This document shows positions 24,265-35,305 of a stretch of 64,000 bases of DNA, piece after piece. Made by a program: the position numbers and the translations under genes. A model generated the notes under the pieces. It was not told the DNA's origin. It did not search any database and worked only from the letters and a program-made list of their open reading frames with translations. Source of the stretch: Eupeodes corollae (taxonomy: Eukaryota; Arthropoda; Insecta; Diptera; Syrphidae); the NCBI RefSeq assembly GCF_945859685.1, contig NC_079147.1, positions 146,530,645 to 146,594,644 on the forward strand, given 5' to 3'. The first letter of the stretch is position 1; every line of letters begins with the position of its first letter.

Positions 24265-25337
24265 CTAAGGACAAAAAGTTCTATTGACAAGTAATTCTTG
24301 AAAATCTTCCTTTGGAAAATCGATGACTTCAAATATTTGACCAGATGGTAGGAGCATTATTAAATTATTCTTCTTCCAAGTTTTAGCTTTGCAAGATTTT
24401 AGAAGAAAAGTTTTGTTCCCGTAGACTATTATTCCATTTTCGGGATTTTTGTAAAAGCATGGATGAATCATGCTGTTGGATGTAACCATTTCTTCAAATT
24501 GGTTAAGACAGCTACCATTGAATTTTCTTTTAAATCCTATATTATAGGCTTCAGAAGATTCTGTATTCCAAAGATACCACTTCATGCCACAGAAATTGCC
24601 TTCGTCAATGACTTTCGGTAAAAAAATTAGATTTGTTGTTCTATTGTGTCCGAGTTTGTAAATGGCTCCCGTCGGACTTTCAGAAGCACTTCCGCTGGCT
24701 GATACAAGTCTGCTGAAATCTATAGGGGCTCCAGTCTGTCTTAAATGACAAACTTTGGGTGGAGTGTTGCTATTACAATCAAGTACTTGTACTTTTATTG
24801 AATCTGAAACTTCCAATTATTTATCTAGCAAGATTTTAGATGTGTAATAAACTCACCCTCCCAAAACTTTCCATTAACCAGTTTCATAGCTTCACCGCGA
24901 TCAAAAAATTTAAAATCGTTATGCCTGTTTTCGGGCTGTGGAAGCATTCTCAACCGATCACAGACTGCAGGATTTGCTGAGTAAAAATCTAACGAAGACT
25001 TGCCAAAATAGTTTGGAGATAGTTTTATTTTAAAAATCGGCGGGGCACCAATATTGTTCGTCAAGGTTTTTTCAGCTGCTCCTCCGGTTGTTGTATTTGA
25101 TGGATTTGTTTGATTTTTTTTATATTTCGTTGGTAGACATTTCGTAAATCTGGTCACTATTTAAGAAGCAACAATGATCATGAAAAATATGAATTCAAAG
25201 TTTATCACTTGGATACCTTTATAATTATGAAATAAAATTTCAATAGCTGTTTTGGCTAGAAAAGCTTTAACCGATAAAATGTGTTCATTATAAAAAGATT
25301 TGTTAAATTTTTTGTATAATGATTGCAAAAATGACAT
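24265..25337 (-). CDS. Unrecognised three-exon gene, antisense to Fur1
   Basis: The product is not recognised. Three minus-strand exons join in frame: 25337-25217 (ATG, 40 codons + 1 base), 25156-24857 and 24803-24265 (stop). The two introns are very short, 60 and 53 bases. Both have GT and AG ends (GTATCC...AAATAG and GTGAGT...TTTCAG) and both are phase 1. The joined product is 319 residues. The middle exon is rich in T, N, G and K near its start. The last exon has about eight cysteines, several N-x-S/T sites and no long hydrophobic segment, so an extracytoplasmic disulfide-bonded fold is possible. No clear signal peptide is seen. An initiator-like TCAGTC lies about 45 bases before the ATG and AATAAA follows the stop. 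Tidy splicing without stops argues for a real gene over a fossil. Family and role are unknown. Confidence 0.55.
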
Positions 25338-25379
25338 TTTTGTTTTCTAATTTGTATGAGAAATATATTTCGACAAATT

Positions 25380-25385
25380 GACTGA
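25380..25385 (-). promoter_or_regulatory. Initiator-like TCAGTC upstream of the antisense gene
   Basis: The minus strand reads ACATCAGTCAATT about 43-48 bases before the start codon of the gene at 24265-25337. This fits the arthropod initiator (TCAGT). No convincing TATA box was seen at the proper distance. A short motif like this can occur by chance. Confidence 0.3.
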
Positions 25386-25479
25386 TGTTTTCATATTAAT
25401 TTTAAAGTAATAAAGTAGATTTTGAGTGAGTGACTATTTGAAGTCATTTTGACTTAAATCTTAGTTTTGTTTTTCTTGT

Positions 25480-26110
25480 ATCTGATGGAAGTCTTTAAGA
25501 GACACTTGAAGAAGAAACTATGAAAGAACGGACAATTATTTTTCCTTCATAATTTATAATTCAGTTTAAGCAAAGTTTATAGTATTAATACTTTTCCATA
25601 GCTTAAAAACCATCAGTTCATAAGATTTGATTTTTCCTTATCTTCGAACATTGTCCTGTAAGATAGTCTCCATTTCGAAGGTGGTATGACTTTGTGTGTT
25701 GCTTTTGAACCACTTCTGTAAATATTTGAATATTTTCACTTAAGGCTAACCTTTGTTTTCTTTGTACAGCCCCAGCTATGAAAGGTCAGAGTTATTTTCT
25801 ATAAACCTGACATTCTTCTATTCTTCGGGGATAGTAATTCTGTTTTCTTTTTAATGCGCTTTTAGATTTATGCTTTGCATTTAAAGTAATTCCAAGATAT
25901 TTAATATTATTGAAGGAAGGTACTTCCATACTGTTTATAGAAGTTTGAACAATAGTTTTGTGTAGTCTTTGCACGGATCTATCTGGCACCAATATTAAAG
26001 TACCATAAGCAAAGGTGGCCATATAAAAGATACAAGGTTGGTCCTAGGACACTTCCTTGTTGTACACCGGGCTTAATGTTGACTCCCCAATCAACAAAGC
26101 CAATGATAAT
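25480..26110 (-). mobile_element. Jockey-like LINE 3' fragment (family C)
   Basis: The minus strand parallels 36920-37890 of the better copy, with gaps. It has the 3' UTR words near 25490, a block coding SVQRLHK near 25970 and the GPRTLPC-equivalent near 26045. An open piece at 25792-26022 still reads NNIKYLGITLNAK. Large internal deletions are present. Confidence 0.65.
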
Positions 26111-26299
26111 GAGAATTCAACGTTCCGGTATTAAAATTACTGAAGACACCATTAAAATTAAATTGAAGATGTGAAAACAGATGTGAGCAAAGAAACTTCA
26201 TTTGCCAGTTATTCACTATTAGAGCTAAATCAGTTCTATAAATGATCCACATATAAATCTATTGAAGAAATGAAAAAAAGTTTGGAAGAATTCAACACC

Positions 26300-26700
26300 A
26301 ACCGCTATTTCCTATGACTAAAACTTTCATTGAAAAGGCACGTTACCTTTGGTAGGTAATAGACTTGAACCTAGGTTCTGGGCTGAACGGCAGTGTTCTT
26401 AGTAAATCGTACACCATGTAAAAATACTTTCAACGTGAAGACATTGATTACCAAGAATCATTTTCTCCAGTCGTAAGATATACATCGATTAGATTGATGC
26501 TCAGCTTTGCAGTACGATATGGCTTGGATTTTGATCAAAGAGAGGTATACATGAAACCACTTAAAGAATTGATTATTTAAAAGGGAAAGTTTTTAAACTT
26601 GAAGAAGTCATTGTATGGTCTGAAGCAAGCTAGCAGAGTATGGAACAAAAACTTAATACGACTTTGAAAAATATTGGACTTCCGCAATCAAGAACAGATC
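26300..26700 (+). mobile_element. Ty1/copia-type polyprotein scrap
   Basis: The + strand reads DYQESFSPVVRYTSIRLML near 26445-26500, then VFKLKKSLYGLKQASRVWN near 26590-26650. These are the two hallmark reverse transcriptase blocks of copia elements. A stop and a frameshift separate them and the catalytic YVDD part was not found. No LTRs were found. Confidence 0.7.
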
Positions 26701-27012
26701 ATTTTATTTCTTTATCAAGATTTCATAACAACCCTGCAAAGTCTCTTTGGATATCAATTGAAATCTGACAAATAACTTTTTGAAGGATTTTCGGATCCAG
26801 ACTGGCCAGCGATGCAGGGAGTGTTCTTGTATGTCATTTGTATGCGTATCAGTAATCGTATAAATGTTCGACGGATTCAACAGTGCATATTATCGTCCAA
26901 ATTGATTCTATAAGCATATCTGTTATCAAAGCTATCAACAATCTTTTTTTTCTAGAATGTTAAAGTAAGATCTTTATGTCGATTTAAAATACAGCTGCTT
27001 CCAAAAATTATA

Positions 27013-27289
27013 GTACCCGTGGTATGATGGTTAGTGCGTTGGACTGTCGATCCCTGCCTGTGCCATCTAAAGTTTATTCACGGGTACTACCTCTTCCAAG
27101 GAATTGACAAATTCTCCAAGAGTAATCTTGTCATGAAAAAGAGCTTTCTCAAATTAGCCGTTCGGATTCGGCTTATAAACTGTAGTTCTCCGCATCCCTG
27201 CAATTACTCGCTCACAGGAATGGATGAGAGTTGTAAGTCACTAGGCCCTGGTTCTCTACGGACTGTTGCGCCACCTAATTTATTTATTT
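27013..27289 (+). mobile_element. tRNA-derived SINE, copy 2
   Basis: It starts GTACCCGTGGTATGATGG like copy 1, has a shortened B-box region (TCGATCCCTGCC remains), the same body and the tail CGGACTGTTGCGCCACCT followed by TTTA repeats. The body is about 35 bases longer than copy 1, including CGGATTCGGCTTATAAACTG. Target duplication is not clear. The deletion through the B box probably prevents transcription by RNA polymerase III. Confidence 0.75.
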
Positions 27290-28034
27290 GTTCCCGAAAT
27301 TCCACTTTTAGAGTTTCCTTGCAGATATTCAAAATTATCTACAACTTAAATCCAATCTTGTTAATATGGCAACCTTTCTGGAAAGAATTTTTATTTTGGG
27401 AAAGTTGATATTTTTTTATATTCCCGAGCTTGTAGTGACTTTTAAAGTTCTAGTTTAGATTTTGCCAACACATCATCATCGGAATATGCTATCAGAAATG
27501 CATTCGCGAACTGTGTGATGTCCAAACCTGGAGGACTGTAATTCTAAAAATTTCTTGTAGGTCAGTGTGTGTACAAATTAAATAGCAGAACACTTGACCG
27601 TATGTGATACGAGACTTTTCAGATAGTCTATTAGTGGTTTTGATAGCAACCCTGGTTTTTCAGTACACGTTTTGAAAACAACTTGTCCACTCATTATAAT
27701 ATGTCTTAGAGCAATATCGATAATGAACGAATTATAAATCAATTTTTAACACCTTCCCGGCCTTTCCTTTTAAGTTCAAGTATTAGTTTTGCATCGTCTG
27801 CTCACTTCTGAGCTCTGTTTGATGAAATTTGACTTGCTAAAAATACTTGCCACGCATCATCATCAAAGAACGCATATTTTCACACGTTTGGAAGGTGCTT
27901 CAAAACTTTTATTTGAAGCACGGGGGCCTGTGGTCTTATTATTCTGTCGTGCTAATATAACGGTTATATACTTATTCATATACGGTTATGGCAAGGAACG
28001 CATCACACTGTAAGGGTCTTGTGTCCGTTTTTTT
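27290..28034. other. Non-coding, nothing recognised
   Basis: AT-rich, with no supported frame or repeat match. Confidence 0.35.
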
Positions 28035-28470
28035 AGACACTCTACTGCTTCCCATAATGATTATTCGGTGGAACCATCTGTCATAAAGCTTTTCAGAAAT
28101 CTACTTCGTGAATTATTTTTGAACTCATTGATCTCGTAGCTTGCATTTTGCTATTTTAGATGATTTGTTTCGACAGAATATTTCATTGCTGTTTTTCTCA
28201 ATTTTGAAATAGTTGAAGAACTTTCTTTCGCAGCCCGTTGGACATCAGCAATTAATTGTTTAACTTTAATATCAATAAGTCTTTCCAGTAAATCATTGAA
28301 TTCGTTCTCTGATTCATGAGTATTTGCTCCATTTATTTCTGCTTCACTCAGTGATATAATTTTTGGTGCATGTTCTGACGATAAATCGAAATTACCGTCG
28401 AAACTTTTTTGATTTCTTTTAATTCCCTTAACAACGAAAAAGTATTTTGTTAGAATCAAATGATCAATGT
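28035..28470 (-). mobile_element. Jockey-like LINE fragment (family C), endonuclease C-terminal region
   Basis: The minus strand reads FFVVKGIKRNQ, an LSSEHAP block and an IADVQRAAKES block, parallel to 38650-39230 of the copy at 36882-40180. The frame 28151-28459 is open but isolated. Sequence differs by many substitutions, so it is old. Confidence 0.7.
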
Positions 28471-28719
28471 TCCAGTATAACCATTCTTAGCTGAAAATCA
28501 AAATGGCTCGATTGGACATAATAATTTCACTTGATATCTAACCAATTTTTCTTTATAAGAATTTTAAAAATATGTTGTTTCAAGAAGCTTTAAAGGCTAC
28601 AAAATCTTAACTTATGTGAATATTTAAAACCACCAATTTACTTTTTACTATAATTTGACGAGCTTTTCTATAACATTTACATTTTCTTTACTTTTTCTGT
28701 TTTTGTTTTTTTTTTACAG

Positions 28720-28965
28720 ATCTTCGAAGATCATTATCATTTCGAACATATTAGGTTATCAAAGCGTTCTGTGTTGCCAGCGGATCATCATCAAAAACGG
28801 CTTGACAATGATGATCGAGTGAATTGGTCGCAACAGCAAGTTGCCAAGCGACGACAAAAACGTGATTTCATTCGAATGAGACCATCGAGAACGTCATCAA
28901 GATCATTGTCATTAGTAGATAGTATGCAGTTTAGTGATCCAAAATGGCCGCAAATGTGGTATTTG
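28720..28965 (+). CDS. Fur1: Furin-like protease 1, exon with propeptide end and start of the mature enzyme
   Basis: Fur1 is a calcium-dependent subtilisin-type convertase of the Golgi/secretory route that cuts precursors after paired basic residues. This 82-codon phase-0 exon follows a TTTTTTACAG acceptor and ends at TTG/GTAAGG. It opens with IFEDHYHFEH, the end of the propeptide, has a secondary basic site LSKR, and then the autocleavage site RRQKR/D near codon 48. The mature N-terminus and DPKWPQMWYL follow. The match to Drosophila Fur1, from memory, is near-continuous, including the phrase RPSRTSSR. No upstream exon with a signal/anchor region was found in 1-28719, so the true start is probably to the left of the window. 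Confidence 0.92.
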
Positions 28966-29158
28966 GTAAGGAATATCTTCAAAAAGGGTTGTTTTATTTT
29001 TGTTAAGACATGGTGTCTTCAAGAAGAAATAAAATGCAAAAATCTCAAAAAAAATTACTCTTAAAAATTGTCAGATTGAAAACCACTTGTCTAAAGAAAA
29101 AACACCCGTTATTTGCATTTGAATACTTGGTTATGATAAATATTTGTATATTTCTTAG

Positions 29159-29287
29159 AATCGTGGTGGTGGTCTGGATATGAATGTGATACCAGCATGG
29201 AAGGAAGGCATCACGGGGAAAGGTGTGGTTGTGACAATTCTTGATGATGGTCTAGAATCTGACCATCCCGACATCGAATCAAATTTT
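29159..29287 (+). CDS. Fur1: Furin-like protease 1, catalytic-domain exon with the active-site Asp
   Basis: 43 codons between a TTTCTTAG acceptor and a GTAAGT donor, phase 0 at both ends. It reads NRGGGLDMNV, GITGKGVVV and then TILDDGLESDHPDI. The first aspartate of ILDDG is the catalytic aspartate of the Asp-His-Ser triad in the subtilisin/kexin family. The preceding intron (28966-29158) and following intron (29288-29352) are short, as in the compact core of this gene in other flies. Confidence 0.95.
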
Positions 29288-29352
29288 GTAAGTTCAATTT
29301 AATATTATTGGCTTACAATTTTAGTTATTATATTAATTATTTTTGTTTTTAG

Positions 29353-30227
29353 GATCCCCTAGCGTCATACGACGTTAATGGTCACGATACAGATCCAATG
29401 CCTCACTACGATATGACGGATTCCAATCGCCATGGAACACGTTGTGCTGGTGAAGTTGCTGCCACTGCCAATAATTCAATTTGTGCCGTCGGGATTGCCT
29501 ATGGCGCTAGTGTCGGTGGGGTGCGGATGTTAGATGGCGATGTAACGGATGCCGTCGAAGCTCGTTCGTTGAGCTTGAATCCGCAGCATATTGACATCTA
29601 CAGTGCGTCCTGGGGTCCCGACGACGATGGAAAGACTGTAGACGGTCCTGGCGAACTTGCGTCGCGTGCCTTCATCGAAGGTGTGACAAAAGGTCGAAAT
29701 GGCAAGGGAAGCATTTTCATTTGGGCATCTGGTAATGGAGGTCGTGAATTGGATAATTGTAACTGTGATGGCTATACGAACTCCATTTGGACACTATCGA
29801 TATCAAGTGCCACAGAGGAGGGCCATGTGCCATGGTATTCGGAGAAGTGTAGTTCAACTCTCGCCACAACATACAGTAGTGGTGGACAGAGTGAAAAACA
29901 GGTTGTGACAACAGACTTACATCATTCCTGCACGGTTTCTCATACAGGAACATCAGCATCGGCGCCTTTGGCTGCTGGTATCGCCGCCTTAGTTCTCGAA
30001 TCGAATACAAATCTAACGTGGCGAGATCTCCAGCATATAGTTGTTCGAACAGCTAAGCCAGCGAATCTAAAGGATTCAACATGGTCCAAGAATGGAGTGG
30101 GTCGCCGCATAAGCCACTCATTCGGTTATGGATTAATGGACGCCGCTGCAATGGTTCAACTTGCACGTACTTGGAAGACTGTGCCAGAACAGCAGAGGTG
30201 TGAAATCAATGCACCACACGTAGACAA
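29353..30227 (+). CDS. Fur1: Furin-like protease 1, main catalytic exon
   Basis: The largest visible core exon, about 291 codons after a TTTTTAG acceptor, ends with two bases of a lysine codon at AA/GTAAGT. It contains the catalytic histidine (SNRHGTRCAGEV), the oxyanion asparagine (WASGNGG) and the catalytic serine (HTGTSASAPLAAG). It also holds SWGPDDDGKTVDGPG of the substrate-binding cleft and the conserved cysteine cluster DNCNCDGYTNS. The end, PEQQRCEINAPHVDK, leads into the P domain. All key residues are intact and there are no stops, so this is a functional gene. No shift in composition relative to the other exons was noticed. Confidence 0.96.
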
Positions 30228-30327
30228 GTAAGTTGTGCTCAGTACATGTGTCTGATGCCTTTAATATATTTTTGATTGGTTTTCTGATTTTTTAATATTT
30301 TTTTTTTTTGTATTATTACTATTTAAG

Positions 30328-30501
30328 GATCATTCCAGCCAGGGGTTATATTACTTTGCAGCTAACGGTAAAGCATTGCTTATCTGTGAATTATTTAGAG
30401 CATGTACAAGCGAAAATTACACTGACATCCCATCGTCGAGGAGACATACAACTTTATTTGAAATCACCAGCTGGCACCAAAGTGACACTTCTGACATCGA
30501 G
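30328..30501 (+). CDS. Fur1: Furin-like protease 1, first P-domain exon
   Basis: The P (homo B) domain is a beta-barrel that convertases need for folding and stability. This exon completes the split lysine codon (AA + G) and reads IIPARGYITLQLTV, VNYLEHVQAKITLTS, RRGDIQLYLKSPAGTKVTLLTS. It ends in phase 2 at TCGAG/GTAAGT. The next exon is 14.3 kb away at 44781, across an intron filled with transposons. Confidence 0.94.
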
Positions 30502-31649
30502 GTAAGTTTCATGTTGTTGTTCTTGTTCTACTTCTACTTCTTGTTTAAGTTTAAAAATAAGGACTAGAGCTTTAGAGCTTTATATGGTGATGAAAAAACC
30601 TCGTCGTCGTCGTGCCTCGTCCGTCCGCAACAGAGGATTATATATATATTTATTTTTTGGTAAACGAGCAATACGTGAGAATAGCAGTAGGTTTCAGAAG
30701 TTGGGACGTTGCGTTCTTTGGGAGTTGGTTATACTTACAGATTATGAAATTTAATTTTTGATTTATTACGTGCGTTGGTGTAGTCCTGCCTTGCTACATG
30801 TTTCCTTCATCCGTCCCTACTTGTAGTCCTTCTGAATATTTGTAAGAAGACAAACACAAAAACAGTCGTCATGATGTCTGGGAAAGTATATTTTTTATCA
30901 TCACCATAACACGTTTCAAAAACGCTCTACTTTTGAATGAATTGTAAATAAGAATAAAGTTTATTTAAACAAAAAAAGGTCATACGTTGGTGGAACTATA
31001 AAAAATAAATGTAATTTATTAACTTGTAGATACCTTTTTTGCATTTTGTTTATGTTCGAGCACAAATATTTTAAGTATAAAAACTTCAAAATATGTTGTT
31101 GAAGATTTTGTTTTTTGTAATGGAACCCTCATTCACGCCAACTACCAACAATGTAATTGAATTTCTGTTCTCATAAATAATTTTAACAAAGTTTTGTTTT
31201 TACAACTGTGTTCACTGGAAATTTCAGTTGAAAAGCCAATTGGTTTCTTTAAAATTAGGGCTTGAGCAGTAATGAAGTTCTATATTATAGTTAACTGGTA
31301 TTCAATATGGAGCATCGATTTAAATTGTCTTTTAATATGTTCTTAGTTTTATTTTGAATATTCAGATGTCATCTTTAAGCATTTGACAATTAACAAGTAC
31401 TCCATTTTTAAAATGGAAAGCTACACAGTACACGCGTCTAAAACGCAATGAAATTTTAAAAATGTGATATAAAAATGTTGAAACTCTTTTTCTCTTAGAT
31501 TTTTCGAATGAAGTGTTCCACAAACGTAATGTCTTTATTTCCTATTGTGCATAAAAAAGTAAGGTCTCCATCAGACCTTTTAAAGTTCAGTTCAGATTAA
31601 AACTCAAGGTCTTTGATATACAACTATAATGGTCGGGATATCCATTGCA
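30502..31649. other. Fur1: Start of the 14.3-kb Fur1 intron, nothing recognised
   Basis: AT-rich intronic sequence between the donor at 30502 and the first transposon remnant. No conserved frame. Confidence 0.5.
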
Positions 31650-31730
31650 AAATCGTCTTCAGTGATGAGGCTAATGTTCACCCTGGACGTTACGTTGTTA
31701 GAAGCTTATTGCCGCATTTGGGTGGAGCTC
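31650..31730 (+). mobile_element. Mariner scrap
   Basis: IVFSDEANVHPGRYVV is readable at about 31655-31705. It corresponds to the first catalytic aspartate block (FSDEAHFxLxGYV) of mariner transposases, and GCCGCATTTGG follows (RIW block). Too short to classify. Confidence 0.4.
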
Positions 31731-31799
31731 TTACGATTAGAGATTACAAAACCAAGCTTTGACTAATAATTTTTGATTGGCAGATTTTAGAGGACATTG

Positions 31800-32974
31800 A
31801 TGTGGACGACATTCATTGGCAAAATCACTGCGTAAGCTATTTTATCTGTCCTACTTCTCTGGTCTCGTTCCGAGAGGATGGAAAACCGCATTTGTCCAGC
31901 CCATCCCCAAAAAAGGCGAATCTTAATGATTAATTATCAGCTTAAGAAATATCTCGAAGATCGGAAGCTTCTTAATGACCGTCAGTACGGCTTTCGAAGA
32001 AGTATGTTCACTGGTGATCGCATGGTTCATCTCACCGAACAGTGGACCAAATCTTTACATCGCTTTAAAAATCGCTTTTCAAAAGCATTTTATAGTGTTT
32101 GGCATCAGGCTCTCTTATCGAAAATGCGTGCTTTCGTTTTCCATGAATCCCCGCTTCATTGGATTAGTAATTACCTTTCGGATTTAATAGTATTGAATTA
32201 ATTCAAGTTCATAAAATAAATGCTGGTGTGCCCCAGGGGTCTGTTCTATCTCCAACACTCTTTCTCATTTTTATAAATGATCTCCTGTCTGCCACATCTA
32301 ATCCAATACATTGTTTCGCTGACGATAGTACTCTTAGCTTTTCAGACTCACATCCCTCTTCGTCGGAGGTGGAACTGCAACGACAAAATATGATAAGCTC
32401 ATTAAATTCCCACCTAAACAGCATTGTACAATGGGGATTAAAAAACCGCGTCGAATTTAATGCTTCGAAAACCCAATGCTGTCTTGTATCGTTAAAGCGA
32501 GATATATCCCCTTGAAATTATCCATGGATGGCACTTGCATCAATGAGACTGAACATCTCGATATTCACGGTATGTGTGTGTACCAACCACCTCTTGTGGA
32601 ACGATCACATACGCGATGTCGCCAAAAACGCCGCATGGTGTTTGGGTTTCCTTAGGCGATGCAATAAATGTTTCACACTGATCTAGCTGTTATCTACAAG
32701 ACTTATATACGTCCAAAGCTTGAGTATAACTCCCATCTCTGGGCTAGTGCTCTTGCAACTTACTTAAGCCTCTTTGATAATATTGAGCTTAGAGCATTTA
32801 AATTGATATTTGATAATATTATCATAAGTATATTTACTTCGCTTATATGTATATATTTACTTCGCCGACATCTCCTCTTAAACCCTCTCTCCTCTTCCTA
32901 GTGCTCACACTGTTCCTTTGCATAATAAGGGTAGTAATATCCAATTGAGTGTGTGCTTATTATTAAAAAAAAAA
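31800..32974 (+). mobile_element. LINE family B copy with poly(A) tail
   Basis: Reverse transcriptase blocks in order: PRGWKTAFVQPIPKKG near 31875 (frame shifted), LNDRQYGFRRS at 31970-32000, GVPQGSVLSPTLFLIFINDL at 32228-32285, HCFADDSTLSF near 32310-32345, and a NRVEFNASKTQ block near 32450. Frameshifts near 31900, 32200 and 32515 break it. A run of 13 A at 32962-32974 probably marks the 3' end, so this family uses poly(A), unlike family A. Upstream endonuclease sequence is missing, as in a 5'-truncated insertion. Confidence 0.75.
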
Positions 32975-32999
32975 AAATATCAAAAGGCACGGGCCGGTT

Positions 33000-33531
33000 G
33001 GTTGAATTTGATTCACATATTAGAAGAAAAAGAAATAATTTTTTAATCATATCTACACTGGATTCCACGTCACTATCGGGGAAACATAGTGATAAGTTAA
33101 ATTTCCTGAAAAAGTCGTTAAGAACTTCATAATTTAGCTTTCTCATATTGCCATCGCCGGTTCTCAGAGGAGTTTTTTCTTTAACTGGGTTTATTTGGCA
33201 GGACAAATTTGCAGACATGAAACAATGGTCTCATGTGCCTAAAGGTGTTAATACACTGTTTTTGTGAATTTATGTATTTATTAAGAAACCCTTCTAGGGT
33301 GTTGGCGAATTGACCCGCAACGTAAGGAATCGGAGTTGGCTCGTTGACAAGCTGAGTTATTTGATTTAACTCAGCAAAGACTTCCAACACACTTTCCTTC
33401 GGGTGCTGTCTGCCCAGAAAAGCGAAGTCAAGAAGAATTGTGTACCTTGAAATAATGGGAAACAATTCTTTTAGTGAAGTCTGATAGAACATGAACTTTA
33501 AAACGCGGTATGAATTGAATATTGGAAACAT
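33000..33531 (-). pseudogene. Unrecognised coding remnant broken by a frameshift
   Basis: Two minus-strand frames meet at a frame change near 33190-33215. The upstream frame (33531 to about 33185) reads ordinary protein such as ELFPIISRYTILLDFAFLG and ANTLEGFLNKYINSQKQC. The downstream one continues with KEKTPLRTGDGNMRKLNYEV and FSLCFPDSD-like text to about 33040, then loses sense. Composition is that of real coding sequence, not AT-rich chance. No splice sites were recognised. It may be an exon remnant of a duplicated host gene or part of an unknown transposon. The family was not recognised. Confidence 0.45.
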
Positions 33532-35305
33532 TTATAAACACTCATCTTTTTCGGGCTAATTGAAGAGATAGGAGGAGGAATACACTTATATCTCAGAAGT
33601 ATCTAGTATATTTTATTATTATTTATTTTACGTACTTGAAGATATTTTCTAGGAACATAAATAAAAACCTTTATGGTTGCTCATTTATGGTACCTAGCAT
33701 AACTTTCCACCTTAACAAGCACCTCATAAATTCCCGATTGATATCAACATAAAAAGTTCCTCTTCTCTTTTACTATATTTCATTTCCATTTTATTACCCC
33801 AACTATCAATAAAAAGAAAACAATCTAAAAATAATGATTCCCAAAGCCGAAGAGCTGCAGACAGAATATACTATTGTATCAAGGACTGGAACAAAATCCT
33901 GCCACTTATACATATATAAAACTCTAATTCGATTATTCCACCTTCAAATCAAATTTATCAGGTCTCGTCAAAATCAAGATCCCATACACGTGATTCTTAG
34001 AAATTACCAGAGACAGAGAAAATAAAATAAAAAGAAATAATACGAATCATTGGTATCGGTAATAGGCACTCAAAACCGAATGAAGTATAAATATCGAAAT
34101 TCCTGTTTCTGGATGAATGTTTTGTGATGGTTGGGCAAAAAGGTGTTTCAATGAATTTTTTGATATCGGACGACCAAATCGTATTATGTATTTATATCGC
34201 CTCCCTTTAAATTATATCCTTTTTGTTTGCTTCAATTGTTGTCACTTTGCCAATTTCCATTCGAAACCACCCCCAGGGTCGATACTTGCGAATTGCGATA
34301 ACGATAAATAATATCCTCGCGTGTTTTTTAGATTTGTTTAGGTTGTCTCGTTTATTTCTTTGTTTTATTTTTGTATTTTTCAAAAAACAAGGGCAGCTCT
34401 TTTTACTCCTTGACATAACCCAACTAAAAGATTTTCAATTTTATTTTTCTGTATGTCAAAAGACTTAAAGTAGAAAAAAGAGTAGAAATTGTTCAACGAA
34501 CCATTAACATGTTTCCTTTTAATTTACATTTCAAAAGAAAAACTTTCCAGAAGCATGGGAAGAAAATAAGTTTTATTAATTAATGATGCAAAAGAAAACC
34601 CTGGAAAAAAATATGAAACTGCTGCTGCTGCATGCCTTTGGATGCATTCATTTTACTTTTCTCAAGTTTTTACATAATTAAAAAAAAAAGCAACTAAAGG
34701 TTAGGTTGGTACGCAAGGTACCTTACCTACCTACTTACCTTTGTAGAAATACTCTTAGAAGAAGTTCGTTGAAATTCAAATCGAATGGAAATTTGAAATA
34801 ATAATGATGATTTGAACACACTAAATTTTTTAGAATTTTCATTTCTAATTTTCGAGGAACCATGACCTTTTACATTTTGTGAGGATATGAGTTTTATTCT
34901 TGTCGTGGGATTATTTACATATATTCATTTTCTCATATTTCGATTCGAATGGTTTTGGTTATTCAAAATACCGAAGAAACCAAAGACGTTATCGATTCTG
35001 ATTTATAATTCAAAGAAAATAGTCTTTTTGACACCAAACGAAAAAGTTCCAGAAGAAATAAAACTCACAGAATTGAATTTAATTCTTCCAAGAATTTAGC
35101 TTTACTTTAAAGATAAAGGTTTGCCTTTTTTTAAAACGATTACCCGAGAGGCCCGATTTTCAACCATTTTTTGGTGCAACAATCGGGCAAGTATGCCCTT
35201 AAAAAATGCTTCGAATATTCTCTTATGCTAACCTGCATAGAAAAAGCGGTTTTTCATAACCCCCACACAAAATAGTCCAGCTGTTTTAAAATTCATGTGA
35301 ATTGA
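33532..35305. other. Fur1: Intronic stretch, nothing recognised
   Basis: AT-rich. The frame 34887-35099 (70 codons) looks unusually protein-like (hydrophobic start, then LSILIYNSKKIVFLTPNEK) but has no supporting signal or known motif. Confidence 0.35.

Noticed and set aside
1..28719. First coding exons of Fur1 (signal/anchor part)
   Set aside because: I looked for the residues that precede IFEDHYHF in Drosophila and found no convincing exon. It is probably left of the window.
34887..35099. 70-codon + strand frame with a hydrophobic start
   Set aside because: Looks protein-like, but there are no flanking signals, no known domain and no partner exon.
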